64,000 nt of DNA from Pluralibacter sp. UBA7423 (GTDB taxonomy: Bacteria > Pseudomonadota > Gammaproteobacteria > Enterobacterales > Enterobacteriaceae). Positions 56,721-64,000 of this stretch are shown here, piece after piece (the stretch's first letter is position 1; each line of letters begins with the position of its first letter). A model generated the notes under the pieces. That model saw only the letters and a list, made by a program, of their open reading frames with translations. It was not told where the DNA came from and did not search any database. Location of the stretch: assembly GCA_002470465.1 (NCBI GenBank), contig DKMD01000023.1, positions 1 through 64,000 on the forward strand. Direction: 5' to 3'. The translations under genes were made by a program, and so were the position numbers.

Positions 56721-58124
56721 ATGACGGATAAAAAGTACTCCCTTTCACGACGTGCCTTCCTTGGCTCCGGCTCCGCGCTGGCCGTATTGCCACTCCTCAA
56801 TAGTCGTGCAGTTCGGGCGGTAGAGAAAACGTCTGCTGCGGATATTCGTCGTTTCAATTCCGCTAACGACTGGGTTCGTGCCTTCAACGATGCGTTCACA
56901 GCGAGCGATGTGGTGCAGGTCCCGCAAGGCGTGGTCTGCGACAACATCAATACCGGTATTATCATTCCACCGGGCAAAACCCTGCAAATTGACGGCGTGC
57001 TGAAAGGCAACGGGCGCGGGCGATTTGCGCTCCAGGACGGCTGTAAAATCATCGGTAACGGTGGACGCCTGAACAACCTTTGCCTGGACGTTCGCGGGTC
57101 CGACTGCGTGATTCAGGGGGTGACCCTGAGCGGATACGGCCCGCTGGCGCAGATTTTTATCGGCGGCAAAGATAAACGCACCATGCGCAATTTGCTGATT
57201 GATAACATCACGGTGACCGAGGCTAATTACGGCATCCTGCGCCAGGGATTCCACAATCAATTCGACGGCGTAAGAATCACCAACGGACGCTTCACGAAGT
57301 TGCAGGGTGACGCCATCGAATGGAACGTGGCGATCAACGACAAGAACATCCTTATTTCTGACCACGTCATCGATGACATCAACTGTACTAACGGTAAAAT
57401 CAACTGGGGCATCGGCATAGGACTTGCGGGCAGCACGTATGACAACGGCTATCCCGAAGGACAGACGGTGAAGAACTTTGTGGTTGCCAACATCACCGGC
57501 AGCAACTGCCGTCAGCTGGTGCATGTGGAAAACGGCAAACACTTTATTATCCGGAATGTCAAAGCCCGTAATATCACTCCTGAGTTCAGTAAAAAGGCGG
57601 GGATTGATAATGCGACGGTAGCCATTTATGGCTGTGATAATTTCATTATTGATAATGTCAATATGGTGAATAGCGCCGGGATGCTGATTGGCTACGGAGT
57701 GATCAAGGGTAACTACCTCTCAATCCCACAAAATTTCCGCCTCAATGATGTTCAGATGGATAACACGACGCTGCCGTACAAGCTGCGGGGGATCCAGATT
57801 TCTTCCGGCAACGCGCAATCGTTCGTCTCCATTACCAATCTTAACCTGAAGCGAGCCTCGCTGGAGCTGCACAATAAACCGCAGCATCTCTTTATACGCA
57901 ATATCAATGTGATGCAGGATGCTGAACGGGGGCCTGCGCTATCGATGAACTTCGATTTACGCAAGGATGTGCGAGGCAAGTTCATGGCGAAAGAGGACAC
58001 GCTGCTGTCGCTGGCGAACATTAAGGCGGTGAATGAAAAGGGCCAGCGATCGGTGGATATCGACCGGGTGGATCAGCAGGTGGTGAATACCAACCGGTTA
58101 AACTTCCAGCTACCGGGGAAATAA
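56721..58124 (+). CDS. wcaM: colanic acid biosynthesis protein WcaM (pectin-lyase-like fold)
   Basis: A 467-residue (E. coli 464) protein with a twin-arginine type signal ([20 protein letters not shown], about 6-26), ending near AVRA, then a right-handed beta-helix of the pectin lyase type with many N- and I-rich turns ([27 protein letters not shown]). Periplasmic location is predicted from the Tat-like signal. Its role is not settled: it is in the operon but not an obvious transferase, and it may trim or bind the polymer. It is the last gene of the colanic block; a 145-nt gap with a galF promoter follows. Confidence 0.92.
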   Translation: MTDKKYSLSRRAFLGSGSALAVLPLLNSRAVRAVEKTSAADIRRFNSANDWVRAFNDAFTASDVVQVPQGVVCDNINTGIIIPPGKTLQIDGVLKGNGRGRFALQDGCKIIGNGGRLNNLCLDVRGSDCVIQGVTLSGYGPLAQIFIGGKDKRTMRNLLIDNITVTEANYGILRQGFHNQFDGVRITNGRFTKLQGDAIEWNVAINDKNILISDHVIDDINCTNGKINWGIGIGLAGSTYDNGYPEGQTVKNFVVANITGSNCRQLVHVENGKHFIIRNVKARNITPEFSKKAGIDNATVAIYGCDNFIIDNVNMVNSAGMLIGYGVIKGNYLSIPQNFRLNDVQMDNTTLPYKLRGIQISSGNAQSFVSITNLNLKRASLELHNKPQHLFIRNINVMQDAERGPALSMNFDLRKDVRGKFMAKEDTLLSLANIKAVNEKGQRSVDIDRVDQQVVNTNRLNFQLPGK

Positions 58125-58234
58125 ATACGACGATTCCTGGTAAGCGAAGATAACTATCAGATTAACCCTGAAGTTTTATAAAATTCTGCCAGGTATCATC
58201 AAAAAAACATGCTGGATAAAACGTTCCGACTGGC

Positions 58235-58240
58235 TATAAT
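58235..58240 (+). promoter_or_regulatory. galF -10 hexamer
   Basis: A perfect TATAAT lies 30 nt before the galF ATG in the wcaM-galF gap. A -35 at 17 bp (CTGGAT) is weak, so an activator may be needed. Confidence 0.5.
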
Positions 58241-58269
58241 TCTCGAACCATTCATAGGTGGACATGATA

Positions 58270-59163
58270 ATGATTAATTTGAAAGCAGTTATTCCGGTAG
58301 CGGGCCTCGGGATGCATATGCTTCCTGCCACCAAGGCCATTCCTAAAGAAATGCTGCCGATCGTTGACAAGCCGATGATTCAGTACATTGTCGACGAGGT
58401 TGTTGCTGCAGGGATCAAAGAAATCGTCCTGGTTACTCATGCGTCAAAGAATGCAGTTGAAAACCACTTCGACACCTCTTATGAACTTGAGTCACTGCTG
58501 GAACAGCGCGTTAAGCGCCAGCTGCTGGCGGAAGTGCAGGCCATCTGCCCGCCGGGTGTGACCATCATGAACGTGCGTCAGGCACAGCCTCTTGGCTTAG
58601 GCCACTCCATTCTTTGTGCGCGCCCGATCGTTGGCGACAACCCGTTTGTGGTTGTGCTGCCGGATATCGTGCTCGATAACGCCACCGCCGATCCTCTGCG
58701 CTATAACCTCGCTGCAATGGTTGCCCGCTTTAGCGAAACGGGCCGCAGCCAGGTGCTGGCAAAACATATGGATGGCGATCTGCGTGAATACTCGATTATC
58801 AAAACCAAAGAGCCGCTGGACGTAGAAGGTAAAATCAGCCGTATTGTTGATTTTATCGAGAAGCCCGATCAGCCACAAACGCTGGATTCCGACCTGATGG
58901 CGGTAGGGCGCTATGTGCTTTCAGCGGATATCTGGGCCGAGCTCGAGAAAACCGAGCCGGGTGCCTGGGGTCGCGTACAGCTAACAGACGCGATTGCTGA
59001 ACTGGCGAAGAAACAATCCGTTGATGCAATGCAGATGACCGGCGAAAGCTACGACTGCGGCAAAAAAATGGGCTACATGCAGGCATTCGTTCAGTACGGG
59101 CTGCGCAACCTGAAAGAGGGCGCTAAGTTCCGGGAAAGTATCAAGAAGCTGCTGGTCGACTAG
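58270..59163 (+). CDS. galF: GalF, GalU-like UTP-glucose-1-phosphate uridylyltransferase homologue
   Basis: A 297-residue homologue of GalU, thought to modulate GalU or UDP-glucose levels rather than be a strong pyrophosphorylase. The signature reads [20 protein letters not shown], where GalU has GLGTRMLP. This replacement of the nucleotide-loop Thr-Arg by Met-His is the diagnostic GalF change. The start chosen (second ATG of ATGATAATG) gives exactly the E. coli length. It marks the left boundary of the O-antigen locus in many enterobacteria. Confidence 0.94.
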   Translation: MINLKAVIPVAGLGMHMLPATKAIPKEMLPIVDKPMIQYIVDEVVAAGIKEIVLVTHASKNAVENHFDTSYELESLLEQRVKRQLLAEVQAICPPGVTIMNVRQAQPLGLGHSILCARPIVGDNPFVVVLPDIVLDNATADPLRYNLAAMVARFSETGRSQVLAKHMDGDLREYSIIKTKEPLDVEGKISRIVDFIEKPDQPQTLDSDLMAVGRYVLSADIWAELEKTEPGAWGRVQLTDAIAELAKKQSVDAMQMTGESYDCGKKMGYMQAFVQYGLRNLKEGAKFRESIKKLLVD

Positions 59164-59189
59164 TTTATGAGGCACGATGTGCCTGATTA

Positions 59190-59249
59190 AACGGCAGGGG
59201 AGGTCATGGTGCGGTTAGCGCGCACTTGTGGCACCTTTGCCGTTTTTTG
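59190..59249 (+). terminator. intrinsic terminator after galF
   Basis: AACGGCA near 59190-59196 pairs with TGCCGTT at 59238-59244, with a further stem in the long loop, and is followed by TTTT then GTTTTT. It separates galF from the O-antigen locus. The 59164-59517 stretch contains this, an A+T-rich region and the JUMPStart; no gene is supported. Confidence 0.7.
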
Positions 59250-59417
59250 TTTTTAAAATCAATGAATAAGCATTCCCTTTGCAGTTTGTTTTTGTGTTCG
59301 AAAAGTGGGATTTACCCTTGTTTTGAGTCCTGATTCGGACGACAATATTGGATTACATTTTTCTGCTATCAGTCTCCTTTTAGGCTGATGAGATGGCAGG
59401 GAGTCTAACTTTACGTG

Positions 59418-59455
59418 CAGTGTACTGGTAGCTGTTGAGCCAGGGGCGGTAGCGT
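59418..59455 (+). promoter_or_regulatory. JUMPStart/ops element of the O-antigen locus
   Basis: CAGTGTACTGGTAGCTGTTG followed by AGCCAGGGGCGGTAGCGT is a near-perfect match to the enterobacterial JUMPStart, with the ops core GGCGGTAGCGT at its end. It implies RfaH-dependent expression of the downstream nonulosonate/O-antigen genes. It is closer to consensus than the copy ahead of wza. Confidence 0.95.
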
Positions 59456-59517
59456 ATATATTTTTTGTCATGACTAAATGGTTTAACCTAACCACTCTTA
59501 ATTAACTGGGCCAAAAC

Positions 59518-60708
59518 ATGGATAATATCCTTCAACTCATTGGACGCACTAAAGCACTGTTTAGTGAAGATGTTTCAGGAAATAAAAAAGAATTAAAACG
59601 AATTGTTTCCTCATCCCGTTTTCTCGTCTTAGGTGGTGCCGGGTCAATTGGTCAGGCGGTGACTAAAGAAATTTTTAAGCGCAACCCTCTAAAACTTCAT
59701 GTTGTTGATATCAGTGAAAACAATATGGTTGAATTGGTGCGCGATATCCGAAGCTCATTTGGGTATATTGATGGTGATTTTCAGACTTTTGCGCTAGATA
59801 TTGGCTCGACGGAATATGATGCGTTCATCAAGTCCGATGGAAAATATGACTACGTATTAAACCTTTCAGCATTAAAACATGTTCGTAGTGAAAAAGATCC
59901 ATTTACATTGATGCGCATGATTGAGGTAAATATCCTCAATACAGATAAAACAATTGAACAGTCTATTGCAGCAGGCGTAAAAAAATTCTTCTGCGTATCA
60001 ACGGATAAAGCGGCAAATCCAGTAAATATGATGGGGGCATCTAAACGCATTATGGAGATGTTCCTGATGCGCAAAAGCGAAAAAATAGCTATCTCTACCG
60101 CTCGATTTGCCAATGTTGCTTTCTCTGACGGTTCTTTGCTGCATGGTTTTAACCAGCGCATCCAAAAACAGCAACCACTGGTGGCACCAAACGACATCAA
60201 ACGTTACTTTGTCACTCCGCAGGAGTCGGGAGAGCTTTGCCTGATGTCATGTATCTTCGGTAATAATCGCGACATATTTTTCCCGAAACTGAGTGAAGCT
60301 CTCCACTTGATCTCATTTGCAGATATCGCAGTACTATATTTAAAACAGCGTGGATATGAACCTCATCTTTGTGAAAGCGAGGATGAGGCGCGTGAACTGG
60401 CTAAGACATTACCAGCTCAGGGGAAGTGGCCGTGCCTGTTTACCTCGAGTGATACAACTGGTGAGAAGGATTTCGAAGAGTTTTTCACCGATAAAGAAAC
60501 GCTTGATATGGAGCGATTTATTAATCTGGGCATCATTAAGAATGAGCCCCTTTATGATCCAATGTTGTTGTCTCACTTTGAAGAGAAAATTCAGGAGATG
60601 AAGACATCTCTTGAGTGGAGTAAGGAAGATATTGTTAAACTGTTTTTTGAAATGATTCCAGATTTTGGGCATAAAGAAACGGGTAAGTATCTCGACAGCA
60701 AAATGTAA
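59518..60708 (+). CDS. legB: UDP-N-acetylglucosamine 4,6-dehydratase-like enzyme (LegB/CapD family)
   Basis: A 396-residue extended SDR predicted to make UDP-4-keto-6-deoxy-GlcNAc, the first step to bacillosamine and legionaminic-type sugars. The cofactor loop is GGAGSIG (39-45); the catalytic stretch VSTDKAANPVNMMGASKR has Ser161/Thr162-Asp163-Lys164 and Met172-x3-Lys176. Met replaces the tyrosine of PseB-type enzymes, as in the S-M-K triad of WbpM. No TM segments are present, so it is a soluble short form. C-terminal extension from about 330 is family-specific. It is the first gene after JUMPStart and A+T-rich relative to galF. The exact nucleotide (UDP or GDP) is inferred. Confidence 0.75.
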   Translation: MDNILQLIGRTKALFSEDVSGNKKELKRIVSSSRFLVLGGAGSIGQAVTKEIFKRNPLKLHVVDISENNMVELVRDIRSSFGYIDGDFQTFALDIGSTEYDAFIKSDGKYDYVLNLSALKHVRSEKDPFTLMRMIEVNILNTDKTIEQSIAAGVKKFFCVSTDKAANPVNMMGASKRIMEMFLMRKSEKIAISTARFANVAFSDGSLLHGFNQRIQKQQPLVAPNDIKRYFVTPQESGELCLMSCIFGNNRDIFFPKLSEALHLISFADIAVLYLKQRGYEPHLCESEDEARELAKTLPAQGKWPCLFTSSDTTGEKDFEEFFTDKETLDMERFINLGIIKNEPLYDPMLLSHFEEKIQEMKTSLEWSKEDIVKLFFEMIPDFGHKETGKYLDSKM

Positions 60709-60723
60709 GCAAGGCACTCTCGA

Positions 60724-61866
60724 ATGAATATTAGTTCTATTATCGAATTTGTTCGCGACGTATACAAAACGGAAGAGTTTATTCCATTGCATGCGCCTGT
60801 CTTTAATGGCAACGAAAAAAAATACGTACTGGATACTTTAGATAGCACGTTCGTTTCTAGCGTCGGTAAATATGTTGATGACTTCGAACGTAAAATGGAA
60901 GCATACACAGGGACTGCGCGTGCAGTCGCTACAGTAAATGGCACTGCGGCACTAAGTGCCGCTCTGTATCTTGCTGGAGTTAAACGTGGCGACTTAGTCA
61001 TAACTCAGGCCCTGACTTTCGTTGCGACCTGTAACGCGCTTTACCATCTGGGAGCTGAACCAGTCTTTACTGATGTCTCACCGGTAAGCCTCGGACTTTG
61101 CCCTAAGGCTTTAGATAACTGGTTGAGTGAAAATACTGAGCTTACAGAACAGGGTTGTGTTCACCGCAAAACGCGACAGGCTGTCCGTGCGGTTGTCCCT
61201 ATGCATACATTTGGACATCCGGTTGAGTTAGATGAATTGATCGCCATTTGCCAAAAGTGGAGCATCATTCTTATTGAGGATGCTGCCGAAAGCTTGGGTT
61301 CTTTCTACAAAGGCAGACATACCGGTACGCTTGGTGAATATGGAGCTCTAAGTTTTAATGGTAATAAAATTATTACCACGGGGGGCGGCGGCATGGTCTT
61401 CTGCCGTTCTCCGGAGGCAGGAGTGCGTGCGAAGCATGTGACCACGACGGCAAAAGTTCCGCATCCCTATGAGTTTTATCATGACGAACCTGGCTTCAAT
61501 TATCGCATGCCAAACCTCAACGCAGCCCTCGGTTGTGGGCAGATGGAACGACTTGATTCGTTCCTGAAGCAAAAACGCGTTCTGGCTCAGCGTTATGAAG
61601 AATTCTTTGCGGGGTCAGAGCTTAGCTTCGTAAAAGAACCTGAATATGCCCAGTCCAATTACTGGCTGAATGCTGTCATTTGTGAGAATGCTGATGCGCG
61701 TGATGCCTTACTTGCTCAAATGAATGAAGCAAAAGTTATGGCTCGCCCAATATGGAAATTGATGCATCGCTTGCCAATGTTTGAAAATGCATTAAGGGAT
61801 GACCTGAAACATTCAGAACGAATTGAAGCACAATTGGTTAATTTACCAAGCTCACCGGTGGAATGA
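60724..61866 (+). CDS. legC: LegC-family sugar aminotransferase
   Basis: A 380-residue DegT/DnrJ/EryC1 PLP aminotransferase. N-terminal FIPLHAPVFNGNEKKYVLDTLDSTFVSS is typical of LegC/PseC-like enzymes. The PLP lysine is Lys215 in LSFNGNKIITTGGGGM, with DAAESLGSFYKGRHTGT before it. It should transfer an amino group to C4 of the 4-keto sugar made by the preceding enzyme (UDP-4-amino product). The stop overlaps the next start by four bases (ATGA). A dedicated N-acetyltransferase (LegH) has not appeared by the window edge and may lie downstream. Confidence 0.85.
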   Translation: MNISSIIEFVRDVYKTEEFIPLHAPVFNGNEKKYVLDTLDSTFVSSVGKYVDDFERKMEAYTGTARAVATVNGTAALSAALYLAGVKRGDLVITQALTFVATCNALYHLGAEPVFTDVSPVSLGLCPKALDNWLSENTELTEQGCVHRKTRQAVRAVVPMHTFGHPVELDELIAICQKWSIILIEDAAESLGSFYKGRHTGTLGEYGALSFNGNKIITTGGGGMVFCRSPEAGVRAKHVTTTAKVPHPYEFYHDEPGFNYRMPNLNAALGCGQMERLDSFLKQKRVLAQRYEEFFAGSELSFVKEPEYAQSNYWLNAVICENADARDALLAQMNEAKVMARPIWKLMHRLPMFENALRDDLKHSERIEAQLVNLPSSPVE

Positions 61867-63035
61867 ATTTGATGGTTACAGCAAAACGCAAAGTCGCGGT
61901 ATTCACAGGAACGCGTGCTGAATACGGATTGCTATACTGGCTAATGAAAGACATTCAGAATGACAAGGAACTGGAGCTTCAGCTCCTTGTCAGCGGAATG
62001 CATCTTTCTCCAGAATTTGGTAGTACCTGGCAACAGATCGAGAAAGATGGATTTAAAATCGATGAGAAGATTGAAATTTTGCTCTCGTCTGATTCGTCCG
62101 TAGGAACTGCAAAAAGTATGGGTTTGGGCGTGTTGGGCTTTACTGATGCTCTGGCTCGATTGCAGCCAGATGTTTTGGTTATTCTCGGCGACCGTTTCGA
62201 AGCTCTGGCGGCGGCGCAAACTGCGATGATCCTCCGTATCCCCGTTTTGCACCTGCATGGTGGAGAAATTACGGAAGGGGCATATGATGATGCGATCAGA
62301 CATGCCATAACAAAATTAAGTTATCTCCATGGTACATCTACGGAAGAATATAAACGGCGGGTAATTCAGTTGGGGGAGGACCCCAGCCGCGTAGAAAATG
62401 TGGGAGCAATTGGCTTAGATTACTTATCGCGCGGCAGTTTTATGGCCGTGTCAGAGCTCGCCTCCTCGCTTAATTTTCCTTTAAAACAGCCTTATCTGTT
62501 GGTGACCTATCATCCTGTGACACTAAGTCATGAGCCTGCGGAGGAAAGTTTTGAAGCGCTTCTGGCTGCTTTGGATGAATTCAAGAACTATCAGATTCTT
62601 TTGACTTACCCAAATGCAGATGATGGCGGGCGAAAAATCATTCCGCTGCTTGAGGCTTATGCAGCTAAACATCCGCAGAGAGTACTGGCCATTCCATCAT
62701 TAGGGCAGGTTCGTTACCTCAGCGCAGTCAAGCATTCAGCTGCGGTTATTGGTAATTCATCAAGTGGGATAATTGAAGTTCCTGCATTTAACGTACCGAC
62801 AGTAGATATTGGTGAAAGGCAAAAAGGGCGTTTGGCTGCCAAAAGTGTCTTACATTGCGATGCCACCAAGGAGTCTATCTATGAGGCACTGAAAGCGGCA
62901 ATCAATCGCACTTACATGCAGCGGGATGAGATTATCTCCAATCCCTATGGGCAAGGCGATGCAAGCACCAAAGTGATTAAAATGATTAAGTCCCTGCGAT
63001 TTAATCCAAGTAAGAAATTCTACGACATTAAGTGA
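61863..63035 (+). CDS. neuC: hydrolysing UDP-sugar 2-epimerase (NeuC/LegG)
   Basis: A 390-residue GT-B fold hydrolysing 2-epimerase that releases UDP and gives a free 2,4-diacetamido or ManNAc-like sugar for the synthase. N-terminal KVAVFTGTRAEYGLLYWLM; VLVILGDRFEALAAAQTAMI carries the catalytic Asp region; HLHGGEITEGAYDDAIRHAITKLS and GNSSSGIIEVP are the conserved nucleotide-sugar sites. E. coli K1 NeuC is 391 residues. The presence of a dehydratase and aminotransferase upstream favours LegG (diNAc-bacillosamine type) over sialic-acid NeuC. A second ATG three codons in is an alternative start. Confidence 0.88.
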   Translation: MNLMVTAKRKVAVFTGTRAEYGLLYWLMKDIQNDKELELQLLVSGMHLSPEFGSTWQQIEKDGFKIDEKIEILLSSDSSVGTAKSMGLGVLGFTDALARLQPDVLVILGDRFEALAAAQTAMILRIPVLHLHGGEITEGAYDDAIRHAITKLSYLHGTSTEEYKRRVIQLGEDPSRVENVGAIGLDYLSRGSFMAVSELASSLNFPLKQPYLLVTYHPVTLSHEPAEESFEALLAALDEFKNYQILLTYPNADDGGRKIIPLLEAYAAKHPQRVLAIPSLGQVRYLSAVKHSAAVIGNSSSGIIEVPAFNVPTVDIGERQKGRLAAKSVLHCDATKESIYEALKAAINRTYMQRDEIISNPYGQGDASTKVIKMIKSLRFNPSKKFYDIK

Positions 63036-63041
63036 AACTCT

Positions 63042-64000
63042 ATGACGCTTATCATTGCTGAAGCCGGTGTAAATCACAACGGTGACGAAAAACTCGCATT
63101 CCAACTTGTAGATGCTGCCTATAAGGCCGGGGCTGACATTGTAAAGTTTCAGACATTCAAGGCAGTAAACCTTGTTACCGCTGAGGCCGTTCAGGCCGAT
63201 TATCAGGTGGTTAATACCCAAAAGCAGGAATCGCAGCTTGCAATGTTAAGCCGGCTTGAACTTTCGTGGGAAGCCCATCATAGATTAATCGACTATTGTA
63301 ACCATCTTGGGATTGAATTCCTTTCAACGGCATTCGACTCTGAAAGTCTGGCATTTTTGGTGAATGAGTTAGGCCTTAAAAGGCTCAAATTGCCATCAGG
63401 AGAATTAACAAATGCTCCTCTCATCCTCGAGCACGCTCGTACAGGTTGTGACATCATAGTCTCGACCGGGATGGCAACATTGTCCGAAATTGAGGCTGCA
63501 TTGGGTGTCATCGCATTTGGCTATACTGCTAGCCTCAATGTACAACCCGGGGTTGATGCTTTTCAGCAAGCCTATGCTTCAGAGGAAGGCCAAAAAGCTT
63601 TGAGGGAAAAAGTATTTATTCTCCATTGCACTACTGAGTACCCTGCGCCGATGGAAGAGATTAATCTTCGTGCAATGGACACTTTGGGTCTTGCTTTTGA
63701 TCTCCCTGCAGGCTATTCGGATCACAGTGAAGGGATTACAATTCCCGTCGCAGCTGTTGCACGCGGTGCTAAAATTATCGAAAAGCACTTTACGCTTGAT
63801 AAAAATATGGAAGGGCCAGATCACAAAGCTTCACTTGAGCCTCATGAGCTTGCTGAGATGGTACAGTCTATTCGCAAGGTTGAGAAAGCATTGGGCAGTG
63901 CTGTGAAAGCACCTACCGTGTCAGAAATTAAAAATAAAAGCGTTGCAAGGAAAAGTCTCGTAGCTTCCCTCACTATCAATGAAGGGGAATGTTTTACGAA
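63042..64000 (+). CDS. neuB: nonulosonic acid synthase (NeuB/LegI), partial at window edge
   Basis: Starts at ATG 63042, seven nt after neuC, and runs open to the window end (319 codons seen). TIM-barrel synthase condensing PEP with the 6-carbon sugar to a C9 acid. Visible motifs are IIAEAGVNHNGDEKLAFQL, VKFQTFKA, FLSTAFDSESL, KLPSGELTN, STGMATLSEIEAAL, LHCTTEYPAP, GYSDHSEG and KHFTLDKNMEGPDHKASLEP. The C-terminal SAF (antifreeze-like) domain is just beginning (SVARKSLVASLTI) when the window stops. Legionaminic versus neuraminic specificity is inferred from the neighbours only. Confidence 0.9.
   Translation, partial: MTLIIAEAGVNHNGDEKLAFQLVDAAYKAGADIVKFQTFKAVNLVTAEAVQADYQVVNTQKQESQLAMLSRLELSWEAHHRLIDYCNHLGIEFLSTAFDSESLAFLVNELGLKRLKLPSGELTNAPLILEHARTGCDIIVSTGMATLSEIEAALGVIAFGYTASLNVQPGVDAFQQAYASEEGQKALREKVFILHCTTEYPAPMEEINLRAMDTLGLAFDLPAGYSDHSEGITIPVAAVARGAKIIEKHFTLDKNMEGPDHKASLEPHELAEMVQSIRKVEKALGSAVKAPTVSEIKNKSVARKSLVASLTINEGECFT

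Noticed and set aside
1..64000. CRISPR arrays, tRNA or rRNA genes, insertion sequences
   Set aside because: No regularly spaced identical repeats, cloverleaf sequences, transposase frames or terminal inverted repeats were recognised. The repeated units seen are REP/BIME elements and the G-rich inverted family.

Overview
This is a chromosomal segment from a member of the Enterobacteriaceae, probably close to Enterobacter, Leclercia or Lelliottia. The species cannot be fixed from sequence alone. Nearly every gene has an Escherichia coli counterpart in the thiM to galF interval (about 46-47 min on the K-12 map), with the same relative order, near-identical lengths and the same translational overlaps. 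Several E. coli genes are absent: yegX, the gat operon, yegR, ogrK, yegP, and yegI/J/K/L. Two genes not in the E. coli layout are present: a dihydrofolate-reductase-like gene and an MFS carboxylate-type transporter.

Layout. (1) 1-1814: TPP riboswitch and thiM-thiD (thiamin salvage). (2) 1851-5805: GntR regulator yegW facing an overlapping operon yegT-yegU-yegV (nucleoside transporter, ADP-ribosylglycohydrolase, PfkB kinase), an uncharacterised salvage module. (3) 6055-8051: fbaB and yegS, convergent on a shared terminator. (4) 8143-9182: a small islet with a DHFR-like gene, bounded by a degenerate repeat and by the sRNA gene cyaR, whose terminator is the P2-type attachment core. (5) 9218-21802: trhP (yegQ) and the mdtABCD-baeSR efflux/envelope-stress operon. 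(6) 22131-29256: yegD, alkA, the extra MFS transporter and the diguanylate cyclase dgcE (yegE). (7) 29600-34490: udk-dcd-asmA and yegH. (8) 34571-58124: the complete colanic acid operon, wza to wcaM, preceded by an RcsAB box, a promoter, a leader of about 540 nt and a JUMPStart/ops element. (9) 58270-59163: galF. (10) 59418-64000: a second JUMPStart and the start of an A+T-rich O-antigen locus with a sugar 4,6-dehydratase, a LegC-type aminotransferase, a NeuC/LegG epimerase and a NeuB/LegI synthase (cut by the window edge). Together these point to a legionaminic-acid-type nonulosonic acid.

How the parts work together. The colanic block makes GDP-mannose and GDP-fucose (cpsB, cpsG, gmd, fcl), loads glucose-1-phosphate on undecaprenyl phosphate (wcaJ), extends and decorates the repeat (wcaA, B, C, E, F, I, K, L), flips it (wzxC), polymerises it (wcaD) and exports it (wza, wzb, wzc). 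The O-antigen locus, read after its own RfaH-recruiting element, begins a separate nonulosonate pathway.

Most of the window is conserved backbone. The parts most worth a second look are the cyaR/attachment-site islet with a possible second CCUCC-containing small RNA, a G-rich inverted-repeat family that occupies four gaps of the colanic operon, a tandem-repeat expansion in the BaeS sensor domain, the yegTUVW module and the nonulosonate locus. I saw no tRNA, rRNA, CRISPR array, insertion sequence or transposase.
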